63,458 nt of DNA, from positions 1 to 63,458 of the forward strand of contig CAIJXJ010000272.1 in the NCBI GenBank assembly GCA_903824575.1. Direction: 5' to 3'. How positions within the stretch are numbered: the stretch's first letter is position 1; each line of letters begins with the position of its first letter. A program made the position numbers and the translations under genes. Below the pieces are notes generated by a model. The model ran no database searches. It worked only from the letters and a program-made list of their open reading frames with translations, and had not been told where the DNA came from. The DNA is from an uncultured Methylobacillus sp. GTDB lineage: Bacteria; Pseudomonadota; Gammaproteobacteria; Burkholderiales; Methylophilaceae. This document shows positions 35,378 through 43,313 of this stretch, piece after piece.

Positions 35378-35848
35378 AACCATTTTTCTGTCTTTGCAAG
35401 GGGCCGTTCGCATCGGTTAATCCGGGGCTTACCCTGATAACCGATGTTGAACGGATCAGGTGGGGGCTGGAGCTATCGCCAGGCATGTCCTGACGATGGC
35501 CCAGCCCCGATCTATTTCCATTTTGATCAGCGTGTTGACTCAAGTTTGCCGGGAAGCAAAGTGTTTAAATTTAAGCACCTACTCTCGCTTATGTGTTGTC
35601 AAAGCAGCACCAGTTAAGCAGGCTCAGGATTCTCCATGGGTTTGTCCTGGCCACCGACATTCCTGTGAATAAACTATTGATTCAATCAATTACGTCTTTC
35701 GACAAGATCATTTCGGATGAACACAAAAAGACTTTTGGCATTGGCACGATAGTTGCCATGATACAAGCACGCATTGAAACCAGAATCAACATAGGGCTTC
35801 CCTCTGACCCCGGGCAACCTAAACCGTAACAAAGAAAGGTAATCACTC
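35378..35848. other. 470-bp intergenic region with two large hairpins and promoter C
   Basis: Hairpin 1 pairs 35404-35419 with 35438-35454 (15 bp, one small bulge). Hairpin 2 pairs 35463-35483 with 35489-35508 (8 bp GGGGCTGG/CCAGCCCC plus inner AGCTATCG and CAGG segments, 5-nt loop). A dyad GTGTTTAAATTTAAGCAC is at 35561-35578. A 78-codon frame at 35593-35829 contains promoter C and lacks a ribosome-binding site, so I do not call it. Confidence 0.6.
35741..35757 (+). promoter_or_regulatory. Sigma-54 promoter C (DUF6644 operon)
   Basis: TTGGCACGATAGTTGCC fits the consensus TGGCACG-N4-TTGC perfectly and shares TTGGCACGATAG with promoter B. GG and GC are 10 nt apart. The start codon is 92 bp downstream. 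Confidence 0.88.
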
Positions 35849-36349
35849 ATGTCATTCATCGAAATCGCACAAGTCCTCTATGACTCCAATATCGGCACCG
35901 CGCTGCGCGAATCCGTTTATGCATTCCCCATCGTCGAAGGCTCGCACCTGATAGGCCTCGCCTTCTCTGTCGGGCTCATCCTGCTAATCGATTTACGCCT
36001 GGCCGGACTGTTTCTGCGCAAGGTACCGGTAGCAGATCTGCTGCAACCACTACGGCCATGGCTGCTCGGCGGTTTTGCGCTGACCATCTCAACCGGCATT
36101 TTGTTGTTTGTCGCCGAGGCGGCCAAGGTCATCATCATCCCGGTATTCCCACTAAAGATTCTGGCCATCACGCTGGCCGGGATCAACGCGCTCTGGTTTG
36201 AGTTCAAATGGGCACGCCGAACGAGCGAATGGGACGAGGCGCCAGTGATCCCGAACGCAGTCCGCTTTGCAGGTCTTGCGTCCCTCGGACTGTGGGGCGT
36301 AGTGGTCATTTGCGGGCGTCTGATCCCCTACCTTGGTGGCGGTCTGTAA
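35849..36349 (+). CDS. DUF6644-family membrane protein, copy 1
   Basis: 166 residues with four transmembrane helices (about 30-55, 70-92, 95-115, 138-160). Conserved features include VYAFPIVEGSHLIGLAFSVG and GRLIPYLGGGL. The histidine in the first helix resembles a haem ligand in cytochrome b-type bundles, but a second ligand was not established. AAGAAAGG precedes the start. First gene of unit C. Confidence 0.8.
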   Translation: MSFIEIAQVLYDSNIGTALRESVYAFPIVEGSHLIGLAFSVGLILLIDLRLAGLFLRKVPVADLLQPLRPWLLGGFALTISTGILLFVAEAAKVIIIPVFPLKILAITLAGINALWFEFKWARRTSEWDEAPVIPNAVRFAGLASLGLWGVVVICGRLIPYLGGGL

Positions 36350-36394
36350 CACGATTGCACAGTCAGCTACAAATTTAATACTGGAGACTTGAAC

Positions 36395-36871
36395 ATGACA
36401 TCACTTGAATTATTTAGCGCCCTGCAGGCCAATCCGATCAGTAATTTCATCGGTCATCAGAACCATCTGTTCGGAGCGGTTGCGCAGTTATTCCACATCA
36501 CCGGGTTGATTCTGGTGCTGACCTCCGTGCTGGTGGTGAGCCTCCGACTACTAGGGTTAGGCCTCGTCCGGCAGACGGTGCCGCAACTGGTGCAGGCAAC
36601 CTCGCGCTTCGTCTGGGTCGGCATCGCCTTGCTGACAGTTTCCGGCCTCGTCATTTTTCTGCCGGCCGCTGCACATTACGACCCTAACCCGATCTTCTGG
36701 CTCAAATTCGAGTTACTGGCTCTGGCACTGGTACTTCACGTCACGCTGTATCGCAAGGTGACGCAGTCTGAGGAAGCGCCGCGTCCAATCGTGGCCAAGG
36801 GTACGGCGTTTTTAGCCCTGTCCCTCTGGTTTGGCATCGCATTTGCCGGTCGCTTCATCGGGTTTTATTGA
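36395..36871 (+). CDS. DUF6644-family membrane protein, copy 2
   Basis: 158 residues from the ATG at 36395 (GGAGACTTGAAC upstream). It has four helices and the same layout as copy 1 (QLFHITGLILVLTSVLVVS; FWLKFELLALAL; GIAFAGRFIGFY). A heterodimer with copy 1 is plausible from pairing and length but is inference. Confidence 0.8.
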   Translation: MTSLELFSALQANPISNFIGHQNHLFGAVAQLFHITGLILVLTSVLVVSLRLLGLGLVRQTVPQLVQATSRFVWVGIALLTVSGLVIFLPAAAHYDPNPIFWLKFELLALALVLHVTLYRKVTQSEEAPRPIVAKGTAFLALSLWFGIAFAGRFIGFY

Positions 36872-36887
36872 GTCAAAGATACGGGAC

Positions 36888-37466
36888 ATGATGATGAGAA
36901 ATATGATCGGCGTGGTGGTGGTTGCCACCTTGCTGTCCGGCCTGAGCGCTTGCGATCAAAAGACGCAGGAAGCGGCAAAACCCGTCGCCCTGTTCAAGCC
37001 TACAGCGACCATTCAAGAGATCATGACTTCCATCATCGATCCCAATATCGACTTTGTGTGGAATTCCACGGCGGTCATCAATACTGCCACCGGGACAGAA
37101 GAACGGAAGCCGCATACCGACGAGGATTGGCTGGCAGTAAGACAGCACGCTCTGGTGGTGCTGGAAGCTTCTAATTTGCTGTTGATTGAGGGCCGGTCGG
37201 TGGCGGCGAAGGGTGCCACCACATCGACCAAGAATTCGGCAGAAGCGAGCCCGGAAGAAATTAAGCGCACTATTGATGCCAAGCGCGCAGATTTCATCGC
37301 TTATGCCCATGCGTTGCACGATGCAGTCGAACAAACCATCGTCGCAATCGATGCCAAGGATGCCACTAGACTCGACAATGCCGGAGGCGCGATTGATCAG
37401 GTTTGCGAGAAGTGCCACAAGGAATTCTGGTATCCGAAGGACAAGCGGCCAGGTGATAAATCCTGA
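36888..37466 (+). CDS. Cytochrome c'-like lipoprotein
   Basis: About 192 residues; three consecutive ATGs at 36888-36896 make the exact start uncertain. The lipobox is LSAC. A helical bundle with a C-terminal haem c site CEKCHKEFW gives the class II cytochrome c layout, with the haem motif at the end. It would sit on the periplasmic side of a membrane and carry or bind electrons or ligands. It follows the DUF6644 pair, suggesting a membrane-to-cytochrome electron path. Confidence 0.85.
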   Translation: MMMRNMIGVVVVATLLSGLSACDQKTQEAAKPVALFKPTATIQEIMTSIIDPNIDFVWNSTAVINTATGTEERKPHTDEDWLAVRQHALVVLEASNLLLIEGRSVAAKGATTSTKNSAEASPEEIKRTIDAKRADFIAYAHALHDAVEQTIVAIDAKDATRLDNAGGAIDQVCEKCHKEFWYPKDKRPGDKS

Positions 37467-37836
37467 GGTATCGATCAGCGTTATTCATCCTCAGAGTAGC
37501 GCTCCGTAATATTTTTGGGGCGCAAAAACTACGCTGGCTTATCAGCCAGCTCCGACCGGATTAGCTGGCCCACGACGCAAAAACCTCCTGGCCTCTGCTG
37601 CTTTTATTGCAACAGAGATGCTTGCCGACTGATCGAAATTCAACGCTTTCCGAGCCCACCCGGCGCGAACAACCGGTTGGCATCGGTTCGTTGATGCTAT
37701 GTGAATCTTTCTGTACTACCTGACTTTCAGGGCAATTGGGGCAGAGGACAACGAAAATTTAAAGTTCACCAGAATACTGGCACAAATTTTGCCAAGCAGG
37801 TAGCAGGACTATAACCATAATTCGGAGTTTATTGAA
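37467..37836. other. Intergenic region between units C and D
   Basis: A 7-bp hairpin GCTGGCT/AGCCAGC with a TATC loop (37533-37550) is a candidate end signal for unit C, though no T-run follows. Promoter D lies at 37777-37793. No gene is supported. Confidence 0.5.
37777..37793 (+). promoter_or_regulatory. Sigma-54 promoter D (TonB receptor)
   Basis: CTGGCACAAATTTTGCC matches TGGCAC-N5-TTGC, with GG (37779-80) and GC (37791-92) 10 nt apart, 44 bp before the receptor ATG. Confidence 0.86.
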
Positions 37837-40752
37837 ATGAGCAATCGAGTCACGCAATCACATCAACAGCCGGGCGCTGAACGACCCCCGTTTCGTCACA
37901 CCCGCATCGCCGCAGTGGTGGCCGGTCTGGTTCTGATCACGGCAAACCCGCTGTATGCTGCCGATGATCAGGTGGTCAGCAACCTGCAGGCCGAAATTTT
38001 GCAACTCAAGCAAGCACTGGAGAAGAGCCAGCAGGAACTGGCGGCCCAGCGAGGTCAAGCCCCCACGCCACAAGCTCCGAGCTCGGCGCCTGCCAGCGAT
38101 GCTGCAGTTGCAACAGAAGCAGCTGCCAGCACCCCCAGTCTGCTTGAAGATTTCATCGTCAAGGCGCGCAAGAGGAATATTCTGGAAACCGTGCAGGCAG
38201 CCCCAAAATCTGTATCCATTGTGTCTGGCGATGAATTGGCGCAGGAAGGTGCTCTCAATGTAAAAGACATCTTTAAAAATGTGGGAAATATCAAGTGGGA
38301 TTATGGCAATGCAAAGACCAATGCCATTACCATTCGCGGGGTCAGCACTACGGGCGGCTCCACCGAGCAGATCATTCCCGATCTCGGCATGACGGTTGAC
38401 GGCGTGCCTTATGGTTACGTTCCGTTCATCACCGGTTCGGATTTCGTTGATTTGCAAAGCGTGAGTATTGCCCGCGGACCCCAAGGGGCAACCGGAGGGC
38501 TCAATTCCACTATGGGCACGCTGAATATCACGACCAAGCAGCCGTCATTCACCCCGGAAGCCAATGCTTCTATTACCTTCGGTCAGCAGAAGACGTTGAT
38601 TACTCAGGCGGCGGTGGGCGGATCGATTGTAGATGGCTTGCTGGCATTTCGTACCACGTTCTACAGAGACCAGGCGGACGGCTACTATGCCAACACCTAC
38701 ACCCCGATCGCAGGGCGCCCTAACAGCTCCTACAACAATGTAGATCGCACCTACGGACGTGCTCAGTTTCTGCTGACGCCCTCCGACAATTTCAGCGCCA
38801 CCATCAGCATCGACGACAAGCCGGTCGGGGTCGAGATGATCAATGGCTTGACGGTTAGAAGGCAGACGCCAGCGACTTATGCCGATGGATCGGCCTTCGG
38901 TTACGTGGCCAAGAACGATCCCTTGGCCGTATTCTCCCGGCCTTATTTTAATAACCGCGGTTATAGCGCTCAGACCTACTACAACGGCACCATCAATGAA
39001 AATCAGAATATGGGTATTTCCAGCGGGACCCGTGGGGCGTCGGCCAAGTTGGACTGGACCGTCCTCGGTGGTTACAAATTGGAATCCATCAGTGCCTATC
39101 GAGACGAATACTTTCAGGCCGGCAATGACGAAGGAACGCCATTCGACATTACCTACGACTCCGGGTTGTTCGTGCATTACACCCAGAGAAGCCAAGAGCT
39201 GAGCGTGAGTTCGCCGGTGGAACCCAACCGCTTGGTTGATTTCAAGGTTGGAGTTGTCTATGTGGCATCCAAGTCGGACGCCACTTCACGCACCAATTAC
39301 GGCGCCGATGCCGGGGCATTTTATGCCAATAATAGCCAATATTACGGGACTGGCACTTCTGCAACCGCTATCGCTCCGGGCTTCGTGACCGGGGTCAACG
39401 CCGGCTCCGGCTTGGGTGCCAACAGCGCCGGTTTACGACTGCTACAAGATTCTTTGAATGGTGCCAATGTCAGCACGGTCACCACTACCGACAATCAGAA
39501 TCTGGGATTGTATGGGCAAGGCGACTGGCACCTGACCGACAAGCTGACGCTGACGACAGGTTTACGTCTCACCGAGATCGAGAACAATACCAGCCAGGGC
39601 AAGGTGGTCTATGCCGCTGGTGCCGGGGCGGATTTGAATCCGGTGGCACAAGGCGGGTTTACTTCTGCGGCGACCTTAGTTGCACTGCAGGCAGCTAACT
39701 CTGCTGCTCAGTTAAATGAGGCTGACCGTGTGGCCAACACCTATTATGGCTCAACGGTGACGGCGACCCCGGGGGCTGCCTATGCTTCCCTGACCGCCGC
39801 ACAGAAAACCCAGGTGGCTTCTGCGCAGGCGATCCGTGCCGCCAATCCCTACCTTGCTCTCTACGCCGTCACGCCGGCGGCCCCTTCCAACACCTTTCAG
39901 CCGACCGGCAACATCAGCCTGAGCTACAAATTGTTTGATGACAACCTGACGCCTTATTTGGCGTATCAGCGAGGCGGCAAGGGTGGCCTGTCACAAATCA
40001 GTGCGCAGCTGACCAAGCCGACCACGAGTTCCGCTGGGACTGGCCGCTCGCTCGATGCCCAGGCGGAAACGACCAATGCCTTCGAGTTGGGGGTCAAAGC
40101 CTCGTTCCTGAACAAGACGCTGCTGGTGAATGCCGACGTGTTCCGCCAATACTTGTATAACTTTCAGCAAAGTACCGTCATCGCCGACCCGGCCAGCATT
40201 ACCCAGAGCAATCCTCAGGGTTACCTCGCGGTAACGGGTAATGTGCCGGTGGTGAATGTCAAAGGCTTGGAGCTTGACGCGGCCTATGTGGGCATTCCAT
40301 ACACCACGCTGCGAGTGGCCGGAGCCTATAACGATGCGACTTATGGTGGTGGCACGCGTCTGGGACAACCGGTTGAAAATGGCTATACGGGTGCGGCACT
40401 GTTTCGGAATGTTGACGGCATGACGCTGCCCAACGCATCGAAATACACGGCAGACATTTCGGCCATGTATCGCCATCCGGTGTTTGGTGACAAGGAATTT
40501 CACACCAACATCAATTACAGCTACCAAAGCAGTTATAACGCCGATGCTGCACTGTCCAATTATGCGTGGGTGAAGGCTTATGGCACGGCCGATTTCGGAA
40601 TCGGCATTGGTCGTCAGGACAAATTGTTCGATGCCAATATTTTGGTTAAAAATCTGTTTGATAAAAACTACGCCAATAATCCTACCTGGAACAGCTACGT
40701 TCCTACGACTAATCCGCGCTGGATCGGCATCGTGTTCAGCTCCAAGTTGTAA
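37837..40752 (+). CDS. TonB-dependent receptor with N-terminal coiled coil
   Basis: 971 residues, longer than a typical receptor. The signal peptide ends TANPLYA-ADD after a long n-region. Residues 45-75 (VSNLQAEILQLKQALEKSQQ) form a predicted coiled coil, followed by a Pro/Ala linker to about 105. The candidate TonB box is near LLEDFIVKAR. The plug domain (about 120-245: SVSIVSGDELAQEG, ITIRGVSTTGG, VDGVPYGYV, RGPQGATGG) precedes a barrel ending WIGIVFSSKL. Under sigma-54 promoter D and near the TonB2 operon, it is the likely client of that TonB. The ligand is unknown. Confidence 0.9.
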   Translation: MSNRVTQSHQQPGAERPPFRHTRIAAVVAGLVLITANPLYAADDQVVSNLQAEILQLKQALEKSQQELAAQRGQAPTPQAPSSAPASDAAVATEAAASTPSLLEDFIVKARKRNILETVQAAPKSVSIVSGDELAQEGALNVKDIFKNVGNIKWDYGNAKTNAITIRGVSTTGGSTEQIIPDLGMTVDGVPYGYVPFITGSDFVDLQSVSIARGPQGATGGLNSTMGTLNITTKQPSFTPEANASITFGQQKTLITQAAVGGSIVDGLLAFRTTFYRDQADGYYANTYTPIAGRPNSSYNNVDRTYGRAQFLLTPSDNFSATISIDDKPVGVEMINGLTVRRQTPATYADGSAFGYVAKNDPLAVFSRPYFNNRGYSAQTYYNGTINENQNMGISSGTRGASAKLDWTVLGGYKLESISAYRDEYFQAGNDEGTPFDITYDSGLFVHYTQRSQELSVSSPVEPNRLVDFKVGVVYVASKSDATSRTNYGADAGAFYANNSQYYGTGTSATAIAPGFVTGVNAGSGLGANSAGLRLLQDSLNGANVSTVTTTDNQNLGLYGQGDWHLTDKLTLTTGLRLTEIENNTSQGKVVYAAGAGADLNPVAQGGFTSAATLVALQAANSAAQLNEADRVANTYYGSTVTATPGAAYASLTAAQKTQVASAQAIRAANPYLALYAVTPAAPSNTFQPTGNISLSYKLFDDNLTPYLAYQRGGKGGLSQISAQLTKPTTSSAGTGRSLDAQAETTNAFELGVKASFLNKTLLVNADVFRQYLYNFQQSTVIADPASITQSNPQGYLAVTGNVPVVNVKGLELDAAYVGIPYTTLRVAGAYNDATYGGGTRLGQPVENGYTGAALFRNVDGMTLPNASKYTADISAMYRHPVFGDKEFHTNINYSYQSSYNADAALSNYAWVKAYGTADFGIGIGRQDKLFDANILVKNLFDKNYANNPTWNSYVPTTNPRWIGIVFSSKL

Positions 40753-40783
40753 AAGATCTCCTCTGTTATTAGTCTCCCTGTTG

Positions 40784-40816
40784 CCGGCTCGCGCTAATCC
40801 ACGAGCCGGTTTTTTT
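40784..40816 (+). terminator. Intrinsic terminator after the receptor
   Basis: Stem CCGGCTCG/CGAGCCGG with a loop of 10 nt, followed by seven T. Confidence 0.9.
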
Positions 40817-40868
40817 CAGGCTTGGTTGGAAAATTATCCGAACCTGGATTTTCTATAAAGGAAATAGC

Positions 40869-41390
40869 ATGAAAAAACTTGCAATTGCAGTCCTGGCAGT
40901 CTTTGCAGCGGCAGCACAGGCGGCCGATCTGCCAGCTACACCCGTTGCCGCACCACAGGCTGCAGTTCCGGCCGCCCGTGGCCCGGCACTCGATCTGGCG
41001 CTGGAAGCGGCACGCGAGGCCATCACGACCTGTGCGGCCATCGAACAGAAGGTCGCCGTCAGTGTGGTGGATTCGGCCGGCGTGTTGAAGGTGTTGCTGG
41101 CATCCGACGGCGCCTCAGCGCGCGGCGTGCTGTCGGGCAATAACAAGGCGGTGACGTCCCTGACCTTCAAGACTGCGACCAGCGTGCTGGCCGAGCAGGT
41201 CAAGACCGATAAGGCACTGGCGGACAAGTTTGCTGCCAATCCAAACTATGCCGCGCGGGCCGGCGGCATATTACTCAAGGTCAACGATGAAATTATCGGT
41301 GCCATCGGTGTAGGCGGTGCACGCGGCAGCGAGAAAGACGAAGCCTGCGCCCTGGCCGGTTTGCAAAAGATACAGGGACGCCTGCAGTAA
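40869..41390 (+). CDS. Exported GlcG/HbpS-family protein
   Basis: 173 residues with signal peptide (AVFAAAAQA-ADL). The GlcG/HbpS alpha-beta fold is seen in ALDLALEAAREAITTC, VAVSVVDSAGVLKVLL, RAGGILLKVNDEIIGAIGVGGA and a C-terminal GSEKDEACALAGL. Secreted HbpS members bind haem; others accompany redox enzymes or diol/aromatic metabolism. It starts 50 bp after the receptor terminator with AAAGGAAAT upstream and no sigma-54 motif of its own, so read-through from unit D is the simplest route. Confidence 0.85.
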   Translation: MKKLAIAVLAVFAAAAQAADLPATPVAAPQAAVPAARGPALDLALEAAREAITTCAAIEQKVAVSVVDSAGVLKVLLASDGASARGVLSGNNKAVTSLTFKTATSVLAEQVKTDKALADKFAANPNYAARAGGILLKVNDEIIGAIGVGGARGSEKDEACALAGLQKIQGRLQ

Positions 41391-41693
41391 ACCTTTTTCC
41401 TGATTGCTGATTCGCCAACAGAAAGTCAGCACCCCTGCTGACATCGCAACAAGCCTGTCATCTGGGCAGGGGGGCGTGTTGTTGCCGGAAAATTTTTTTG
41501 CCCGGATCATGAAATTAAAAACTATTAACTATCAACTGCTTAATAGTTTTATTTCGTGTTTTTAGGCCGTTTGAGGCGGTGTACCTGGTGGTGGCACGGG
41601 ATGTGCTGATAATCTAAAGATATTCATTCTGGCGAGGGTTGAACTGCAAACTTGGCGCCAGAGCAAAAGGAACTGCCGGGAGTGGGTCATCGC
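41391..41693. other. Intergenic region with paired hairpins and promoter E
   Basis: A hairpin GTCAGCA/TGCTGAC with a CCCC loop lies at 41425-41442. A perfect 11-bp dyad AAAACTATTAA/TTAATAGTTTT (41518-41528, 41540-41550) sits about 43 bp upstream of the sigma-54 -24 element, a possible activator or IHF site. No gene is supported. Confidence 0.55.
41591..41607 (+). promoter_or_regulatory. Sigma-54 promoter E (cytochrome b561-cytochrome c')
   Basis: GTGGCACGGGATGTGCT has GG (41593-94) and GC (41605-06) 10 nt apart, with TGGCACG matching the -24 block and TGC at -12. Confidence 0.78.
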
Positions 41694-42404
41694 ATGACGT
41701 TCAGAATCAAGGTTTGGGATTTACCGCTCAGGATATTTCATTGGTTGCTGGTGGCGGCAGTGTCGGCAGCCTTCGTCACCGGAGAACTTGGCGGCGCTTT
41801 GCAGGATTGGCATGGCCGCATTGGCGTAGCGGTGCTGGGCTTGCTGGTCTTCAGGCTGGCCTGGGGCTTGGTCGGCTCCCATCACGCACGGTTTTCCACA
41901 TTTTTTCCAACACCCGGACGAGTCCGTGCCTACATCAAGGGCGAATGGCAAGGGCATGGCCACAACCCCTTGGGGGCTCTCTCGGTGCTGGCTTTGCTTG
42001 GGGTATTGGCCACATTGGTGAGCACCGGATTGTTCGCCAATGATGACATCGCTTTTGAAGGCCCCATGGTCGGCCTGATCAGCAAGGATCTGAGCGATCA
42101 GGTGAGCTACTGGCATTCATTGATTTTTAACGTGCTGGCGGGATTGGTGGTGCTGCATGTTGCGGCCATCACGTTTTACTTGAAGGTGAAGAAGACCAAT
42201 CTGGTCCTGCCGATGTTGACAGGAGAAAAAAGGTTGCCTCACCCCGTTCCCGAGCACGCAAAAGGCGCAGGATTGATCGGTTTCATCCTGGTCGCGGCAA
42301 TGAGCGGCGTGGTAGTGTGGATTGTGGCCAGCGGGACTTTGCTACATATCCTGCAGCCGGCACCTGTGGTTCCACCGGCACCGACAGCCGCGCAGAACTG
42401 GTAA
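41694..42404 (+). CDS. Cytochrome b561-family membrane protein
   Basis: 236 residues from the ATG at 41694. Four helices plus a C-terminal fifth hydrophobic segment. Haem-ligand histidines are in LPLRIFHWLLV, WHGRIGV, SYWHSLIFN and LHVAAITF, the usual pattern for two b haems. It moves electrons between the quinone pool and a periplasmic cytochrome c. Forty-eight bp downstream is a cytochrome c' gene, a common pairing. Start of unit E. Confidence 0.9.
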   Translation: MTFRIKVWDLPLRIFHWLLVAAVSAAFVTGELGGALQDWHGRIGVAVLGLLVFRLAWGLVGSHHARFSTFFPTPGRVRAYIKGEWQGHGHNPLGALSVLALLGVLATLVSTGLFANDDIAFEGPMVGLISKDLSDQVSYWHSLIFNVLAGLVVLHVAAITFYLKVKKTNLVLPMLTGEKRLPHPVPEHAKGAGLIGFILVAAMSGVVVWIVASGTLLHILQPAPVVPPAPTAAQNW

Positions 42405-42451
42405 TGGACTTTTATTTAAATTTTTTAAACCCATCATCGAGGAGATGAAAC

Positions 42452-42916
42452 ATGAAAAGCAAACTTCTGATTGCCTTACTTTTGATATTGGCTAGTAGCG
42501 CCGTGATTGCCGGCAAGGCTGAGGATCAACAGATCAAGTCGCGTCAGTCCGCCTATGGCTTCGCAGGCTGGAATCTGGGCAAGATCAAAGACCAGGTCGT
42601 CGACCATCCTGACACCTACAACAAGGACCAGGTCATTGCGGCAGCCAATGCCATTGCAGCAGTCGCCAATTCCGGGCTGGGTGCTCTGTTCGGACCAGGT
42701 ACTGATGAAGGCACCGGCTGGGCCAAGACCCGCCTCAAGCCGGAATTCTTCCAACAACCGGAAGAAGCCAAGAAACTGGCCACGGATTTCAACCGCGAAG
42801 CCAATGAACTCGCCAAGGTCGCCGCTGGCGGCGATGCCGGGGCCATCAAGACCCAGTTTGCAAAGTTGGCCGATACTTGCAAGGCTTGTCACAAGAGTTT
42901 CAAAATTAAGGAATAA
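42452..42916 (+). CDS. Cytochrome c'
   Basis: 154 residues: signal peptide (ASSAVIA-GKA), four-helix bundle and C-terminal haem motif CKACHKSF. Cytochromes c' bind NO or act as electron carriers. GAGGAG precedes the ATG. It is paired with the b561 gene just upstream. Confidence 0.92.
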   Translation: MKSKLLIALLLILASSAVIAGKAEDQQIKSRQSAYGFAGWNLGKIKDQVVDHPDTYNKDQVIAAANAIAAVANSGLGALFGPGTDEGTGWAKTRLKPEFFQQPEEAKKLATDFNREANELAKVAAGGDAGAIKTQFAKLADTCKACHKSFKIKE

Positions 42917-42959
42917 ACTTGGTTAAGTAGTTTGAATCGCCAAGATGCTCTAAAACACA

Positions 42960-42997
42960 AAGCATGATCTTGGTTGTTTACGACCAAGATCATGCTT
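42960..42997 (+). terminator. Strong hairpin after cytochrome c'
   Basis: A 14-bp stem (42960-42973 with 42984-42997) with a 10-nt loop lies 43 bp past the stop. No long T-run follows. The right arm CCAAGATCATGCTT recurs exactly at 25212-25225. Confidence 0.6.
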
Positions 42998-43313
42998 ATC
43001 AGGATGAACGGAAAATATATTGAAGCCTGTCCTGAGCCAGATGAAGGGCCAGTCCTGAGTTCAATCGAAGGGCCGGTCCAGAGCTTGTCGATCGGCATAG
43101 TTACGAATAAATCAGCGCCATCCTTAGAGGTTCGGCAAGAAGTCATAGCAATATCAACTAGTTAATAGCAATATCAACTAGTTAGGTATTATTCAAATTT
43201 CATCCGATTGTGAATCAACAGGCTTGCGTCAACATTGTTGCTGTTGTTGGCGTCCTGGCGGTTTGACTATGGGTTAGAGATGGTTTTTGGGATGAATCAA
43301 GTGAGACGGATGC
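42998..43313. other. Intergenic region before the RND operon
   Basis: Contains degenerate copies of a dispersed element (CCTGAGC...GAAGGG units at about 43028-43095) and the 20-bp tandem repeat listed next. No gene is supported. Confidence 0.45.
43145..43184 (+). repeat. Two tandem 20-bp repeats upstream of mdtA
   Basis: ATAGCAATATCAACTAGTTA occurs twice head-to-tail without a mismatch (43145-43164, 43165-43184), 130 bp before the efflux operon. Each unit holds a partial dyad AACTAGTT, so the pair could be a regulator binding site. Confidence 0.8.

Noticed and set aside
35593-35829. 78-codon plus-strand frame upstream of the DUF6644 genes
   Set aside because: It contains the sigma-54 promoter C, has no ribosome-binding site and no recognisable features.
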